A stretch of 64,000 nt of DNA from Dioscorea cayenensis subsp. rotundata (lineage: Eukaryota; Streptophyta; Magnoliopsida; Dioscoreales; Dioscoreaceae): NCBI RefSeq assembly GCF_009730915.1, contig NC_052473.1, positions 17,256,100-17,320,099 on the forward strand, read 5' to 3'. Positions 48,416 through 60,720 of this stretch are shown here, piece after piece. A model generated the notes under the pieces. The model saw nothing but the letters and a program-made list of their open reading frames with translations. It was not told the DNA's origin and searched no databases. Position numbers and translations under genes: made by a program. The stretch's first letter is position 1. Each line of letters opens with the position of its first letter.

Positions 48416-49159
48416 ATGGATAACAATATACAATCCCAAGTTAATTTCCCTTTAATTTCATCTTCAATTATTTTTGTCTCTCAAATAATCAATGGAGCAA
48501 TTAATTAATAGAATTTTTTCAAGCAAGTCACAAACAAATTGCAAGTTGAAAACCATTTGTTATCCGTCAATATTTTCGGCTTTTTGCCCCACCAAAATGG
48601 TGACTTAATTTCTCTTTAAACAAATGAAGATAGAATACTTATTCAAAATATTTTAAAATAATAAAGTTATTCTTGTCTACAATTATTTGCAATGAAAGTA
48701 ATATTTGAGTTTTAATTAAATATTTAATAAGATAAATATTGCAATTTATTACATATAATTCATAAGAAAATTCAAGCACAGTATAATATAAGTAAACAAA
48801 TACAAAATACGTGTAGAACTATTACATCATTATTTATTAGTACAAGAAGACCGAAGGGAAAGTGTTAAGAAAACATTGCATTTGCAAAAGAAAGACAACT
48901 TAAGGAAGACTAAAAATTTTTGTGCAAGTCTTCATTGGCTAGAAACTCATCTCTTGTCAATAACTTACACACCTCAATTTTGGACTTTCTCACTTCCTTG
49001 CCGCCATGGAAATGAGACCATGTCTCATGCTTACATATAATGTATAAAAATTTTAGAAAAAACTTAAACTTTTCTTATATATATATATATATATATGAAA
49101 TTATCTGTCTTCTTCTATCTTGAAGTCTTTATGAATTTCATTTGTCATTTATATATAGG
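47242..49159. other. AT-rich DNA upstream of the WRKY gene
   Basis: No gene. Contains an (AAT)n tract at 47635-47681, (AT)n tracts at about 48379-48413 and 49077-49096, and otherwise unremarkable AT-rich DNA. The right end is the distal promoter of the WRKY gene. Confidence 0.5.
47635..47681. repeat. (AAT)n microsatellite
   Basis: About 15 uninterrupted AAT units; a plain trinucleotide microsatellite and the longest non-AT one in the window. Confidence 0.9.
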
Positions 49160-49179
49160 TGACGTCTTAAAGATGACGT
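49160..49179 (+). promoter_or_regulatory. as-1-like element (two TGACG motifs) in the WRKY promoter
   Basis: TGACGTCTTAAAGATGACGT contains two TGACG motifs in direct order, start-to-start 14 bp, about 110-130 bp upstream of the WRKY start codon. as-1 elements (paired TGACG) bind TGA-type bZIP factors and respond to salicylic acid. The spacing is slightly longer than the classic 12 bp. A TATA-rich run follows at about 49243-49255. Confidence 0.5.
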
Positions 49180-49286
49180 TTTAGTGTTCATCCAAGTATA
49201 GATTCATTGATGCTTTCTCTTCTCTTATGTTCCTTTGTTTTCTCTATATATATATCTAAGAGCTTGCTAGGTTTGTTTCATTGATC

Positions 49287-50354
49287 ATGGATAATTCCAT
49301 CAGCCTCGGCCTCGGACTTGGCCTTCGACCTCTCGATGATCTCCGAAGTGAAATTCCGGTGAGTGTTATATATAATATAGCACAACATGTTGTTGTTATT
49401 TCTCTAGCACACTTAACTTCGGAGTTTTGATGTGATAGATAAATGTTTTAGAAGCGGAATTGAGTAGGATGAGTGGCGAAAATAAAAGATTGAGCGACAT
49501 GTTAAGCGTGATGAATGCAAAGTGTAGTTCTTTGCAAGGCCAACTTCTTGATCTCATGAGCTCACCGTCGTCGGAGAAGAAGAGAAAGAGTCCTAGTAGT
49601 GATGATAACAGTATGAATAAGTTTTATTCGAGTTCTTCTCACTTAGAGAGCCCTTCAAGTGAAGATACATGCAAGAGAGCAATTGATCATGTTTACAGAG
49701 CTAAAGTTTATAAATCTTATGTTCGCCGGGATCCATCCGACACAAGCTTAGTAAGAAATTAATTATGCTCTGATACCATGTTAGATACATATAACTATAT
49801 ACGCATACTTAAATATGTGTGCGCATGCGTACAGATAGTCAAAGATGGGTATCAATGGAGGAAATACGGACAAAAAGTAACACGAGATAATCCATCTCCT
49901 CGAGCTTACTTTCGATGTTCTTTTGCCCCATCATGTCCGGTGAAGAAAAAGGTGAGGCTAGCTAGTATTTGAATTCAACAATTAAACATTGAACAACAAA
50001 TAATATAAAAATATATGCATATGTTTTTAGGTGCAAAGAAGTGCCGAAGATAGATCGATTTTAGTCGCGACATATGAAGGCCAACACAACCATAGAAATA
50101 CATTGATAGCCGGAACTAAAACAATCGGAACAGAACATTGCCCGTATTCGATCTCGGTTCAGTCCTCGAGGCCGGAAATCTTCCTCGATTTAACGCCGAA
50201 AAGTTCGAACCAAGAATTAGAGTCACAAGAGTTTCAAAGGCTTCTTGTTGAGCAAATGGCTTCATCAATCACAAAGGATCCTAGTTTCACTGCTGCATTA
50301 GTTAGTGCCATTTCTGGCAGGGTTAATCTTCAAATATCACCAGGGAAAAATTAG
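49287..50354 (+). CDS. WRKY transcription factor, group IIa (WRKY18/40/60 type)
   Basis: Four exons: 49287-49358, 49439-49750, 49835-49951 and 50031-50354 (stop TAG), all GT-AG and all between codons; 274 aa. Exon 2 begins with a leucine-zipper-like coiled coil ([20 protein letters not shown]), as in group IIa factors that homo- and heterodimerise. A Ser/Lys-rich stretch with KKRKSP, a likely nuclear signal, follows. The DNA-binding domain holds WRKYGQK and a zinc finger C-x5-C-x23-H-x1-H, split by an intron just before VQR, the position known for group IIa/IIb genes. FLDLTP in the C-terminal part resembles a short LxLxP repression motif. These factors bind W-boxes (TTGACC/T) and mostly repress or tune defence and abscisic-acid responses. 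The stop codon lies inside a 21-bp direct repeat left by a small poly(T) insertion. Exact paralogue not assigned. Confidence 0.94.
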
Positions 50355-50402
50355 TGTGAAATTTTTTTTTTTTTTTTTGATAAAAATTAGTGTGAAATTT
50401 TT
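50346..50402 (-). mobile_element. Poly(T) insertion with 21-bp direct repeats at the WRKY stop codon
   Basis: The segment AAAAATTAGTGTGAAATTTT (plus one T) occurs at 50346-50366 and 50382-50402. Between the copies is only a T run and GAT. The first copy contains the last codons and the TAG stop of the WRKY gene. On the minus strand this looks like ATC plus a poly(A) tail, i.e. an extremely 5'-truncated retroposed sequence. Confidence 0.55.
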
Positions 50403-53400
50403 ATGATGCTTTTGATTATGTATATATAAAGTTTTTCTTGTCAATTTGAATGAAATGATGGTCATGTTGTACTTGAGAAATCTTTAGAATAGTTGTTGTT
50501 GTGCCCGTAAGTTCACCTCTCTAAAGTTTTTTAATAAATATATATATATATATATAATGATAAATGGCCAATGTTTTTTATTTATAAAGTCTAAAACCAA
50601 CAATGGTATTTTGTTGTCCTTATTTGAATTGGCTATGAAGTCTTCGGTGGAGTGATCACAAAGACAAGTTTACTTGGAATAGCTTCCTCCCTTTGTTGAT
50701 GTGGTCATATGATTTGAATGTGATTCTTTTACTTCTCTTTCATTTAATTATTTTTATTTTTATTTTTATTTTTGGCTCTTATGTGCACTTTAATTAAGAC
50801 TAGTTCAATATCAACTTGTCATTTTGACTATAAGTCTAGAAGTTTGGTTTTGCTTTTTGTTTTTTCTTTTATATGTTAAAAAAAATCTTGCAATCTTGTG
50901 TAAGAGTGAGAGATTACTAATATATATTTGCTCATAAAAATTATATTTATTTATATATCATCTAAATCATTATTATGGTTTCAAATTAAATATATTAATT
51001 GATTCAGTTGTTTTCCCCTTTTTTTAAACCATTTAAATTTTAAACTGTTTTCAATTGATTTTTTTTTTTTTTTGGCAGAATATGTTAACAAATAATATTT
51101 TTTTTGTTAGGGTATATAAGTAAATATGATTTTAACAAAAATATGTAAATAAAAAAATTAAATTATATATAAGTAAAAAAATGTTTAAATAATTAAATTA
51201 CATTTCAATAGTCCTCTACACTTGTATATCATCTTGGCTTCTAGTCACATAAATTTGTTTATTATTAAAAATATATATTGCCAAATATATAAAACATCTT
51301 AAAGAATTAAATTACCCAATAAACAAAACATCAAAATAATCAAACATTTCTAAATTTAACACCCCAAACTATACACTAAAATTGGTGAGGTTTTTAGTTG
51401 ATTTAATGGAAAGTGGTTATTTAAAAAAAAAACATAACATAAAATTTTATATTAGCATGAATTAATAAGTTAAAAAATTTATAAAATTTTAAATTTCTAT
51501 TTTAAAATTAAATTCCTTAAAAGGCAGAGTAATGTTGCATTTTTTTTAAATATATAAAATCAAGAATAATTAAGAAGAAAATTTTGTGCCCATATGCCCT
51601 TCATCACGATAATAATTCTTTTACAAAATTAATTAATTTTTATATTATTAATTAAAATAAAAAAAAATTAATAACTACTGTGTTGATATTTGAAATAATA
51701 AAATTTTAGATAAAAAAATATCTACTAAAATAATTTAATCTAGAGATATTTCTGCTATTTAAAAACACATGTTTTTTTTTAAAAAAAATATTTAGGGACT
51801 AAAATTGAACATAAATTGAAGCATTAAAAAGATTTGAATATATAAACCTGAGTTTCTTACCTTATTTATTTAAGTTGTTGGCTGAATGATTTGAATATGT
51901 AAGTTTGAATTTTCTGGCTTATCTTTAAGTTGAATTGACCTCACACTAATTTATGAGAAATCTTTAAACTATTTAGGTCTAAAATTTTCATTTGATCACC
52001 TTTTCAAGCTAATGAAGAGTTTTTTTTAGTTTAAGAAATTTTCCAAACATGCTGATATATTTTTTAGGATGAAGAAACATATATGTGTTTTTTCTCATAA
52101 TTTCTTGTCAATAATTATGACTTAAATTAGATATTGAATTGAATTAATTCTGCCTAACTTTGAATTGTTAACACATTTATTTTGCTTTTTTATTAAATAA
52201 TAATAATAAAGAAAGCACATTTTCCTCGGATTATCATCTTTGCATGCACACCCCTGAATTTTGCATTTGCACCCTTGTAAAAGTTGTAATTACTTGTATC
52301 AGTATTAGAAGAGTGAATTGAGTTAGTAATTCTATTTTGAGTTATTCCTCAAGATAATTTTTTTGCATTTACTTAATTATCTTGTTACAATCTCAATGTA
52401 TAATATGTATTTAAATCTAAGATTTTTTTTTTTTTGGATGAAATAAAATCTAAGAGTATATTTCCAATGATTAAAATGATAATTTATTAGATTACTCTTT
52501 GTTTGATTGATTTAACTATTTTGTTGCCATTGACTTCAATTCAAATAGTTGTTTTTTTTTTCAACATCATCCAGATGATGCAAGCATGGGTATGTCATGT
52601 TGAAGAATATTGGAATGCTAGCATCAATCATATGGAAATTGTGGACAATAATCTAAGTACTTTTCTTTCTAGAGAACAAGAAAGACGACTTGATTTGTTT
52701 CTTCTTACTAGTCTTTGCCTTATTCAATTGTGAGTATAGATGATGATGTCACACTATTTTTATTTTATTTTATTTTATTTTATGTTTTGTACAGATATAA
52801 AGGTGTATCAATTACGTGGCTTATCGACCCTTTAAAGACGTATTAACTCTACCAAATATCATATAGAGTAACAAAAGTTTGCCATGTGCATACTCAGAAA
52901 ATTTATAATAACCATACCAAACTAATAAGTTTCTCTTGTCACGCAACTCTAGAGAGAAAATATATAAGGGACCCATCCTAAACCTATTGAAAAAGTATTA
53001 TAAACAGTATTGCTATAATATGTAGTGTGCTGGGTTTCAAATTTGTGCTTGCTCATTCACTGTCCGAGTGACAATTTACTGTGCTGGGCAGTGGTTGCCG
53101 TGTCACGCTTATTTCATCATCCATATCTCATTAAAATAATGATAATTATCTATCTAAAACCAAATAATTTGATTTTAATTTTAGAATACCAAATCTTGAA
53201 CAGAAGATTACACAAATGTAAAGATATGAATCAACTGCTTAAGCAAATAGTAAGGGGAAAAAAAAAGGATGGACTTGACTTGATGTAGACCTTATTATAG
53301 ATTTCAGTAGTCATAATATATAGTCTCATATTCATTTCCACCTACTTAGTTTATTTTAATTAATCAAATATTTTACTTCAAAGCATTGTTACAAACAACA

Positions 53401-53492
53401 TCATATAGATAATATATTGAAGAAACTCCCTAACTACAAGCATGCTTCCCTTACCTAACAAACTATAAAAAAAAGACTTGTCCCCTTAATTC

Positions 53493-53528
<36 letters not shown>

Positions 53529-54510
53529 TTCACCTAATTACACTGTGGGCATGAAATCCTTCAGAAAAAAAAACAGACTCAAGTAATAAAGCAATGTAGT
53601 CATCCTATTTAAATTTTGATCATTGTTTGTTCAAGACTCCAAGTACCAAACCTTGCATCACAATCACATTAGTTTATATATATATATATATAGTCTTAAT
53701 TTCATTTGTTGCATGGTCGTCTGTGAAAAATGATGTTTACTTTCTTTGCATTAAAATTTTTTTTGTATACCTCTTTAAAAATGATGTTTACTTTTGTAAG
53801 TCATTCTTATTTATAGACTAAAAGTTAATTATAAAATTTTATAAAAAATTCTTTACCTCCTTTTTATTCTTATTGAAAAAAGGAAAAAAAAAAGAAAAAA
53901 AAAACAAATTTTAATATATATTTCATTAAAATTTATAAGTTGATTTTTAATCATTAACAGTTATGATTTCTACAAGGGTATATTAGCAATTACACAGTTT
54001 AAAACAGGTATAAAACTGCAAGCAATTTTCCCTGCTTTTTTTTTCTCAAATTGTTTTTTTTTTTTTAATGCAAAGAAACATGTGCCTTTTTTTTTAAATT
54101 TAAGTTGAATTCCACACATTAATTATATTAAAAAAATGAAATAATTATATATTTCTAAAAAATAAATAAATAAACAAATAAAATTCGCATGTCATTTTTC
54201 ATCTGTAAATTATAATTCTCTTGATTATCACATAAACTGTACATGGCACAAACAAATAACAAAGAAAAAAATTTGTTACATTTGGAAACAATAAAAGCGG
54301 TAAGAACAAGCATTTTCATCGACAAAGTGATCATATACATATGCACTTTATTAGTACATAGATACAAAAGAATGCCGAAAAAGCAAAAGTATATAATATA
54401 TACAACATTGTAATAATAATGATAATAATCAAAGTGAAGCTAAATATTCAATGCTTGTGACATGAAACTCTCAATAAATTTCATCTCTGATTGCTTTGAT
54501 TTATCTCCAT
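50403..54510. other. Intergenic region between WRKY and formin genes
   Basis: No gene supported. WRKY 3' untranslated sequence lies at the left and formin 3' untranslated sequence at the right. Between are AT-rich low-complexity DNA and (AT)n tracts at about 50540-50556, 53498-53525 and 53676-53692. A poly(T) insertion at about 52415-52458 is flanked by AAATCTAAGA copies. The short open frames here (for example 52503-52733) lack family features and codon structure. Confidence 0.5.
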
Positions 54511-57500
54511 TTAACTTCTTGTATTACTAGAAATCGGCATATTGTGTTCTATTTCTTTCTTTGGTGTGCTAAGTTTCATCTTTTCCATTTCGGCTTCTTT
54601 TTGCGCTCTTTTCTTATCCAGTTCAACCTGTTTACAGTTATCTTCGTGCGCCCGGCCGAACATTTTCACAAAAGTATGAAGTGTTGAGACCACTGTTTAA
54701 TAAAAATACGAAAAAGAACACATCAAACAAAGTGATGATGTTCCTCCCAACATGTTAAAACAAATCAATTTTTGGCATATAACTTCTTGTATAGGATACT
54801 AATAAAATGTATCACCTTGCTCGAATGGACATCGTACTGGATCTTCCCCGAAATAAAGAGCCAAGGCATCGGCATTTCTACCCTGCATCACGGAAACAGA
54901 AACATTCCTTCGGTGATACTGTAATAACGATGCTTTTCTTCGGTGATGTAAATAGGTAGAGTTGAGAAAACATACCACTCCGGAATAGAGTGAAGTTAGT
55001 GTTCTTACTTTAGCTTCGGCAGAAACAAGAAATGCCTTCAAAGTCTGTCAGGAAAAGAAAAGTTGCTTAATTAGTTATCGGAACGAAAAATATTCTGCTC
55101 ATATTTTGATCATGACAATCAACCTTATGAAATGCTTGTGACACAAGACCATCATTTTCGGACAATGTTAATTCCTGTTCAACTTTCTCTAAACCTTTGC
55201 TTATCGCTTGCATTTCTTCAGCTAAAACCTTCAATTGTATCTGACGAAGATTACGACAATGTCAGTAAATACTAAATATTTAAATTGGGAAATTTTAATA
55301 AAGAAAAATGTCAATACCTTCACTGCAGTTTCCAAGCTAGGAATGTCCTTCTCGAAATCAAGAACTTCAGGAAGTTTGTCGGCAAGAACCTGCATTAACA
55401 GATTCACATGATATCCAAAAAAATTTTCAGTATATGTGAATTCAACATACCTAGGATTCAATCATTCAATGAAATTGATATATAAACCAAATGTATAAGC
55501 ATTAACAAATTACATTAAATCTAATAGAAAAGAAATCTAAAAGACTCGGCAAGCTTACCTTGCACAAGTAATGCATGAGTGTCATCTTACTATTCCGTGT
55601 CCGGATATCACTGAGTTTAAGAAGGCTATCCAGCTTAAATCCAATGGCAGAACCTGCATGCATATCAATTCTACTGAAAACCAATCGAAATAAATAAAAA
55701 TCAAGTTACAAAATCAAAGCAAAAAATAAAATTTAAACTTAAACCCACCCCGGGCTGTTCCTTGATTAAGTGCATTTCCAAGGGAAAGTATGGTCTGCAT
55801 GATTCTTTTCAGTTTGATGGAGCTTTTGATCTGACAGCAAGCAAACATAATAAGAATTTTTTTTTTTCAGAAAAACATCTAAATGCAGAGATTCAACAAA
55901 ATTGCACTTACTTCTTCTGCTGTAGAGTTGATAGTGTTCAAGTTATTTCTAAGTTCTGCAACCTGTAATTAAAGATTATGATACTCATCAAGCAATAAGC
56001 ACTGAAGAAACATGATTTGTAACAGATAAAATTCAAACCTGAGAATGAAATTGGATCTTAAATGAGAAGACTCTCAGTTTGGATTCCATTCGTGGCACTT
56101 TCATCAACTCTAGGAAGAACTGGAAGACAAATGATTGCCTGAGTTATTGATTTAGAAGAAAAAATAGCTTGACACCAATCTTGTATGTTATGAGAAGTTA
56201 AGAAGACCAGATAATAAAATTTAATACGGGCAAAGACAAGGAAGATATCATTCTGGGGATTGATATTGGGAAACCTACTTGTTCACATTTGCCCAATTTT
56301 TGTTTATCACCTGTGTAACCCTGGAAATTAAGACATAGTATTACGTTTAAAAGGATTTATTGGAAAAATGAAGAGTGCTTTAAAAACATGAACAAATCTA
56401 CCTGTAATAGGTCAATCTCTTCCTTTGTTGGACATAACTTTGTAAGGCTGTCAATTTGATCGGCATTTAAAATGGAGTCATCAAGGGCAAGCACTGAGTT
56501 CTGAAATGAAGGAATAAGAAAGACATTTGAGAGTAGTCTTGCATTTTTCAATCAGATAATCAACGACCGTAAATTTCCTGCAGTAATCAGAGAAAGCAGT
56601 TTACCAGCAAATCAGTTGTGGACATCTTGACTCCTGTACGCATTATTTCACAATTATTGGCCCTTCTGAGATCAACCTAAAAAGAAAATTAGGAAATTAT
56701 GAGCTAAAAGGAGCAAATAGAGCCGTATAAATTGGATTAGAACACAATTGCCATTATAATAAAAGTAAATGAATAATTAAGAAGAAAAAGGTTTTTCAAA
56801 GAGCCACAATAATATCAACTCATTGAGCATCTACAACTGAGATATATTTAGTTGAAAAAAGAAATAAGTGTTATCAATTAGCTCGGATAAAGCCCAAATA
56901 ATCCTACAAATATCTAGACAAGTGTATGAATTGATAAGTAAACATGGTCGTGGTCCTTCTACAAGGAACATCTCCAATAGTTATCGACATTTTACCTAAA
57001 AAGAATGGCATCTTAAATTCGACATGATGTATGATCACGAGAGCAACAGTGTAAATTTTCAATTTAGATGGTTCATTATGCCATTTTTACCGGCATTTCT
57101 CTAACAACAGGAAGAGAACCTCTGTTCTTATATGCAGGGGCTAACATGATGATATTGAAGCCATAATTATTGCATATCTGAAGAATATCCATAAATTGAA
57201 CGGCTTGACATGCCAGAAGTATATGTAGCTAAAGTATATGATTCCTTCCTTAATCTACAATGCAAAATATATGCACTCTTGCATAAGAATATTGATAAAC
57301 TATGTGCAAAATGTTTTGCATCTTACATGACGGATGAAGCAATAAAATCAATAGTTAAATATAAGAAAGTGTATCAAATTCTTTCACTTCCATATAAAAG
57401 TGTGTCCAAATGCTATATGAATGATGAACATGCATTGAGGGTGTAATTACCAAATGAACTTTCTCTGTTCTTGAACCAACCGAAGAACGTCGACTTGATT

Positions 57501-60347
57501 TTTCTTTTGCACTTGGCACTGCTGCTGAGAAAAGGTTCTCAAGTTCAGACATGTCAATCTCCAAAGATCTAGCACATGGAAAATTATAGGTATGAGAAAC
57601 AAGTACCATAAACATAATATCTAATTGAGAATGTAAAGTGAAATACTTGAAAGCTTCATCAGGTCTATGTGGCTCTGCCCATAAGCTCCCCTTCATTGCC
57701 CTTGATACTTTTACCCAATGCAAAGGCTTCAAAATTTTTCTAGATGATGAGTTGGTAAACTGTGAATTTTTTGGGCTTATACTGCGTCTTAATCCTCGCC
57801 CCATCACACCAATTGGTTTCGTTGTTGATACCGCGCCAGCATTTAATGACTGTAAGACAATGTCATTGTCTTTCCCCTTGTTTTCTTTGGAGTTAGACTT
57901 GGATGAGTAAATACTAGAAGTCCTCGATGGAGGCGGGGGTGGAGGTGGTGTTGAAGGTGCAATTTTTGGTGACGCACGTTGAGAACGAATTGGTGGGGGA
58001 GGAGGAGGACAAGGAGGGGCAACACCAATGGAAACTGGTTGAAGAGTTGGAGGCAATGAGGATGTTACTTCACTAGGAAGTGGTGAAGTTCTAGAGCGCA
58101 AAGGAAAAGTAATACAATCCCCATGTGTAGATGACGACTGCCGTCGTTGGGGCGGTGGAGTTGATGGCGGAGGAGGTGGTTGAGGTGGTGGCATTGGTGG
58201 AAGTTGTTGACCTTCATGTTTCAATGGTAATGGCAATGAAGTTTGTTCTCGTGGCATGGCATGATTTTCCGCTTTCTCTTGGAAAATCATACCCATATTG
58301 TCTACCGAAGTCTTTGTTGCATCGGTGTTTGCATCTAACCAATCCATGTTGCTGAACATTTCTTGCACCTTGGAAAATACTTCAACCGGAAGGCCTTCTT
58401 TTTCTTCACTACGGCGCAAATCCATAGCAGTGACTGAAGCAACTGCATCCATTTCTGAAAGAAGAACCTTGAAATAAAATAAAATGATAACAATCAGTAG
58501 ATCTTGACAGTAAATAGGAGAATTGTGGAATGTAATGAGATGCAAACCTCCACTCTGAAATCCTTTGGAAACCGGTCCTTGGAATCCCACAGAATATCAA
58601 TCTCGTCACAGTTTAGCATCAACAGATTCGATCTAATAAATGCTGTGTTGAACACAAAACTGAATGCCATCTCTTTATGTTGCAAATCCTCGTCTACATG
58701 AATGCACTCAAGTACAACATCTCCTTGAATGTGGCGGCAAATGTCAATTTTAACCACTTCAGAGTCTGCCTACACACATGAACAAGGACTAACTTCAAAA
58801 CCCAAAACCAGTACAAAAAATGGGATCATTGCAATAAAGAAGCAAATAGTACCACCTGTTTGTAAAGCTGAACACTTTTGCTTTGCTTTGGTGAAGTCTG
58901 ATCAGCAGCAGTGAGGGTATCCTGCATATAAATCCGAAATATTGGTCTGAAGCCACCCTTACCATCAAAATTAGGAATTTTCCTAAGGATCACACAATCT
59001 AAAGTCAAAGCCCTCTCAACTGGAGGCCATTCAGATCCAAAATTCCTCCTCGAAATATACTGCAAGTATCGAATTTGCGAAGCCAAAGGATTTAATGGAG
59101 AGAATAACTGCAATAATTCACGAGGAGCTTGTTTATAGATCATATCCAATGTCTTCCGTTCACCAGTATACTGTTTTTGATAAATCAAGAGCCCTGCTAA
59201 CATGAAAGCTAAGACTGGCCACCCACCTCGCTCGCAATGCATCAGTAAAATATTTTCCGGACCTAAAGAAAGCCAGTTTTCACTTGACCGCAAGAAATGG
59301 TGGATAATTTCCATGGTGAGCAAAGGACACCCTTGATAGTGCCGAGGATAGTCCATGACAGTCACATCATATTCAGATAAAATATCAGCTAGCCAGCTTT
59401 GTCTAACTCCTTCCCGAAAGTTGAAGACCATGAAAAGAGCCGATGGAAATTGGTCTCTGAGTTGTGATACAATGTTACCCACATAGGTCTTGTATTCATC
59501 ATCTTCAGATACATCAGTAGAGAAGCAGCTATCAAACACTACGAATCAAACAGCAGATGAGAAAACATAAGTTCTAATGCTTCTGAAACTAAAGCTAATA
59601 AACATAAATCCTACAAATATTGTTTCATAAGTATTTTTTTTAGGAGCCATCATTTATGAAGATAAGTAAAAACAGCTGCACTTAGTGCCAAGTAATTTCT
59701 CTCAAGATATTTAGAACATACCAAAAAACCCTATAAGAGATCACAAAAACCAAATAAAAATTCCACCCAAATCAGCTCAAATTGGAGCTATTAAATAACA
59801 AAACAAACAGACAAGCTAATGTAGAAACAAAAAAAAAAGATAAGCAAAATCCCTCTTTTTCCACCCTAGATGAATAGAACATCAAAACATACCCAAAACC
59901 CAATCAGAGATCATAAAACCAACCAAAAACTCCTCCCAAATAAGTTCAAATTAAACAGTAATCAAACAAAACACAAACAAAGATCACATAAACACAAATG
60001 TATAAATATAACAAAAACAAGCAAAATCACCTCCTTTTCCATCTCAAATAAACTAAAAACACTACAATCAAACATGAAAACACACCAAAAACCCTATCAG
60101 AGATCTCCAAAAAACAAACCCTCTCAGAAATTCCTCCCAAATCAGCTCAAATTAGAACAACAAACAAAACAAATATCACAAAACCAAATGTAAAAACACA
60201 ACAAAACCAAGCAAGTCCCTCCCTTTCCCACTCCAAATGAACCGAACACCAAAATCAAACATAAAAACACATACCAAAAACCCTATCAGAGATATCCAGA
60301 AGCCCATCAGGCGGCTTCCGATGAAACCACTTCCGCAACAACGCCAT
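54511..60347 (-). CDS. Class II formin with PTEN-like domain
   Basis: Seventeen exons read continuously on the minus strand: 60347-60275, 59538-58856, 58769-58548, 58467-57647, 57568-57451, 56676-56605, 56500-56402, 56320-56279, 56119-56039, 55962-55912, 55830-55749, 55653-55559, 55389-55318, 55240-55124, 55044-54976, 54882-54816 and 54692-54511 (stop TAA). Together they give 981 aa with all phases consistent. The start MALLRKWFHRKPPDGLLDIS is that of plant class II formins. Domain order is PTEN-like phosphatase fold (about 25-195), C2-like (about 196-345), proline-rich FH1 (about 410-510, several runs of 5-7 prolines) and FH2 (about 565-945, with LKPLHWVKV, GNALNQGTARG and a PFEQ end). FH1 binds profilin-actin and FH2 nucleates and caps actin filaments; the PTEN-like part anchors class II formins to membranes. 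Its active-site loop HCERGGWP keeps Cys but lacks the Arg of CX5R, so no phosphatase activity is expected. Intron 1 holds repeats copied from the exon 1 junction. Confidence 0.95.
59718..60300 (-). repeat. Four tandem repeats in formin intron 1 that include the exon 1 splice junction
   Basis: The motif ACCAAAAACCCTATCAGAGA (plus-strand view) at 60273-60292 spans the true exon 1 end and donor site. Variants recur with CCCTAT/CCCAAT starting at 60092, 59899 and 59729, giving offsets of 189, 193 and 170 bp. The copies also share CCTCCCAAATCAGCTCAAAT and an A-rich ACAAAACAAA stretch. On the transcript strand each intronic copy therefore reads like the end of exon 1 followed by a GT. Confidence 0.82.
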
Positions 60348-60720
60348 CTCAAAGACTCATCCTTTGTTGGATCGCAAGGACTGGGAAAACCTCTGAATCC
60401 TCTTTCCCACTTCCAAAAATCCCGTCTTTCCATCGTTTTCAAGCTTGGATTTATTATAGACTTCATCATCGATTGCCGCATCGTGTTTCCCACTGTTTAA
60501 CTTGGCTTTTTTTCATCGATGTTTTGTGGATTGAGTGTGTACTAACATAAAGGAATGGGGCCCACTGATTCCAATGATAATGTTGATGACGTGGCGGTAT
60601 TTGATTGGATGGAAAGAGTAGTATGCTGCATGGATGATTTTTCACCAAAATAAAATAAAATGGAAAATCACGTTTTTTATTGGGACAAATTACGTGTTAG
60701 TTTCTCTGTCTATCACCGAC
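60348..60720. other. Formin leader and proximal upstream region
   Basis: Probably holds the 5' untranslated region and core promoter of the formin gene, which is transcribed leftward. No TATA box could be assigned. A CCAAT motif reads on the minus strand near 60608-60604. The hAT-type element begins at the right edge. Confidence 0.4.

Noticed and set aside
52503..52733. 76-codon open frame between WRKY and formin
   Set aside because: No recognisable domain, no splice context, AT-rich codons; likely chance.
53010..53110. Possible SINE fragment with GGGTTTCAAATTTGTGC
   Set aside because: Only a B-box-like motif, no A box at the right spacing and no direct repeats.
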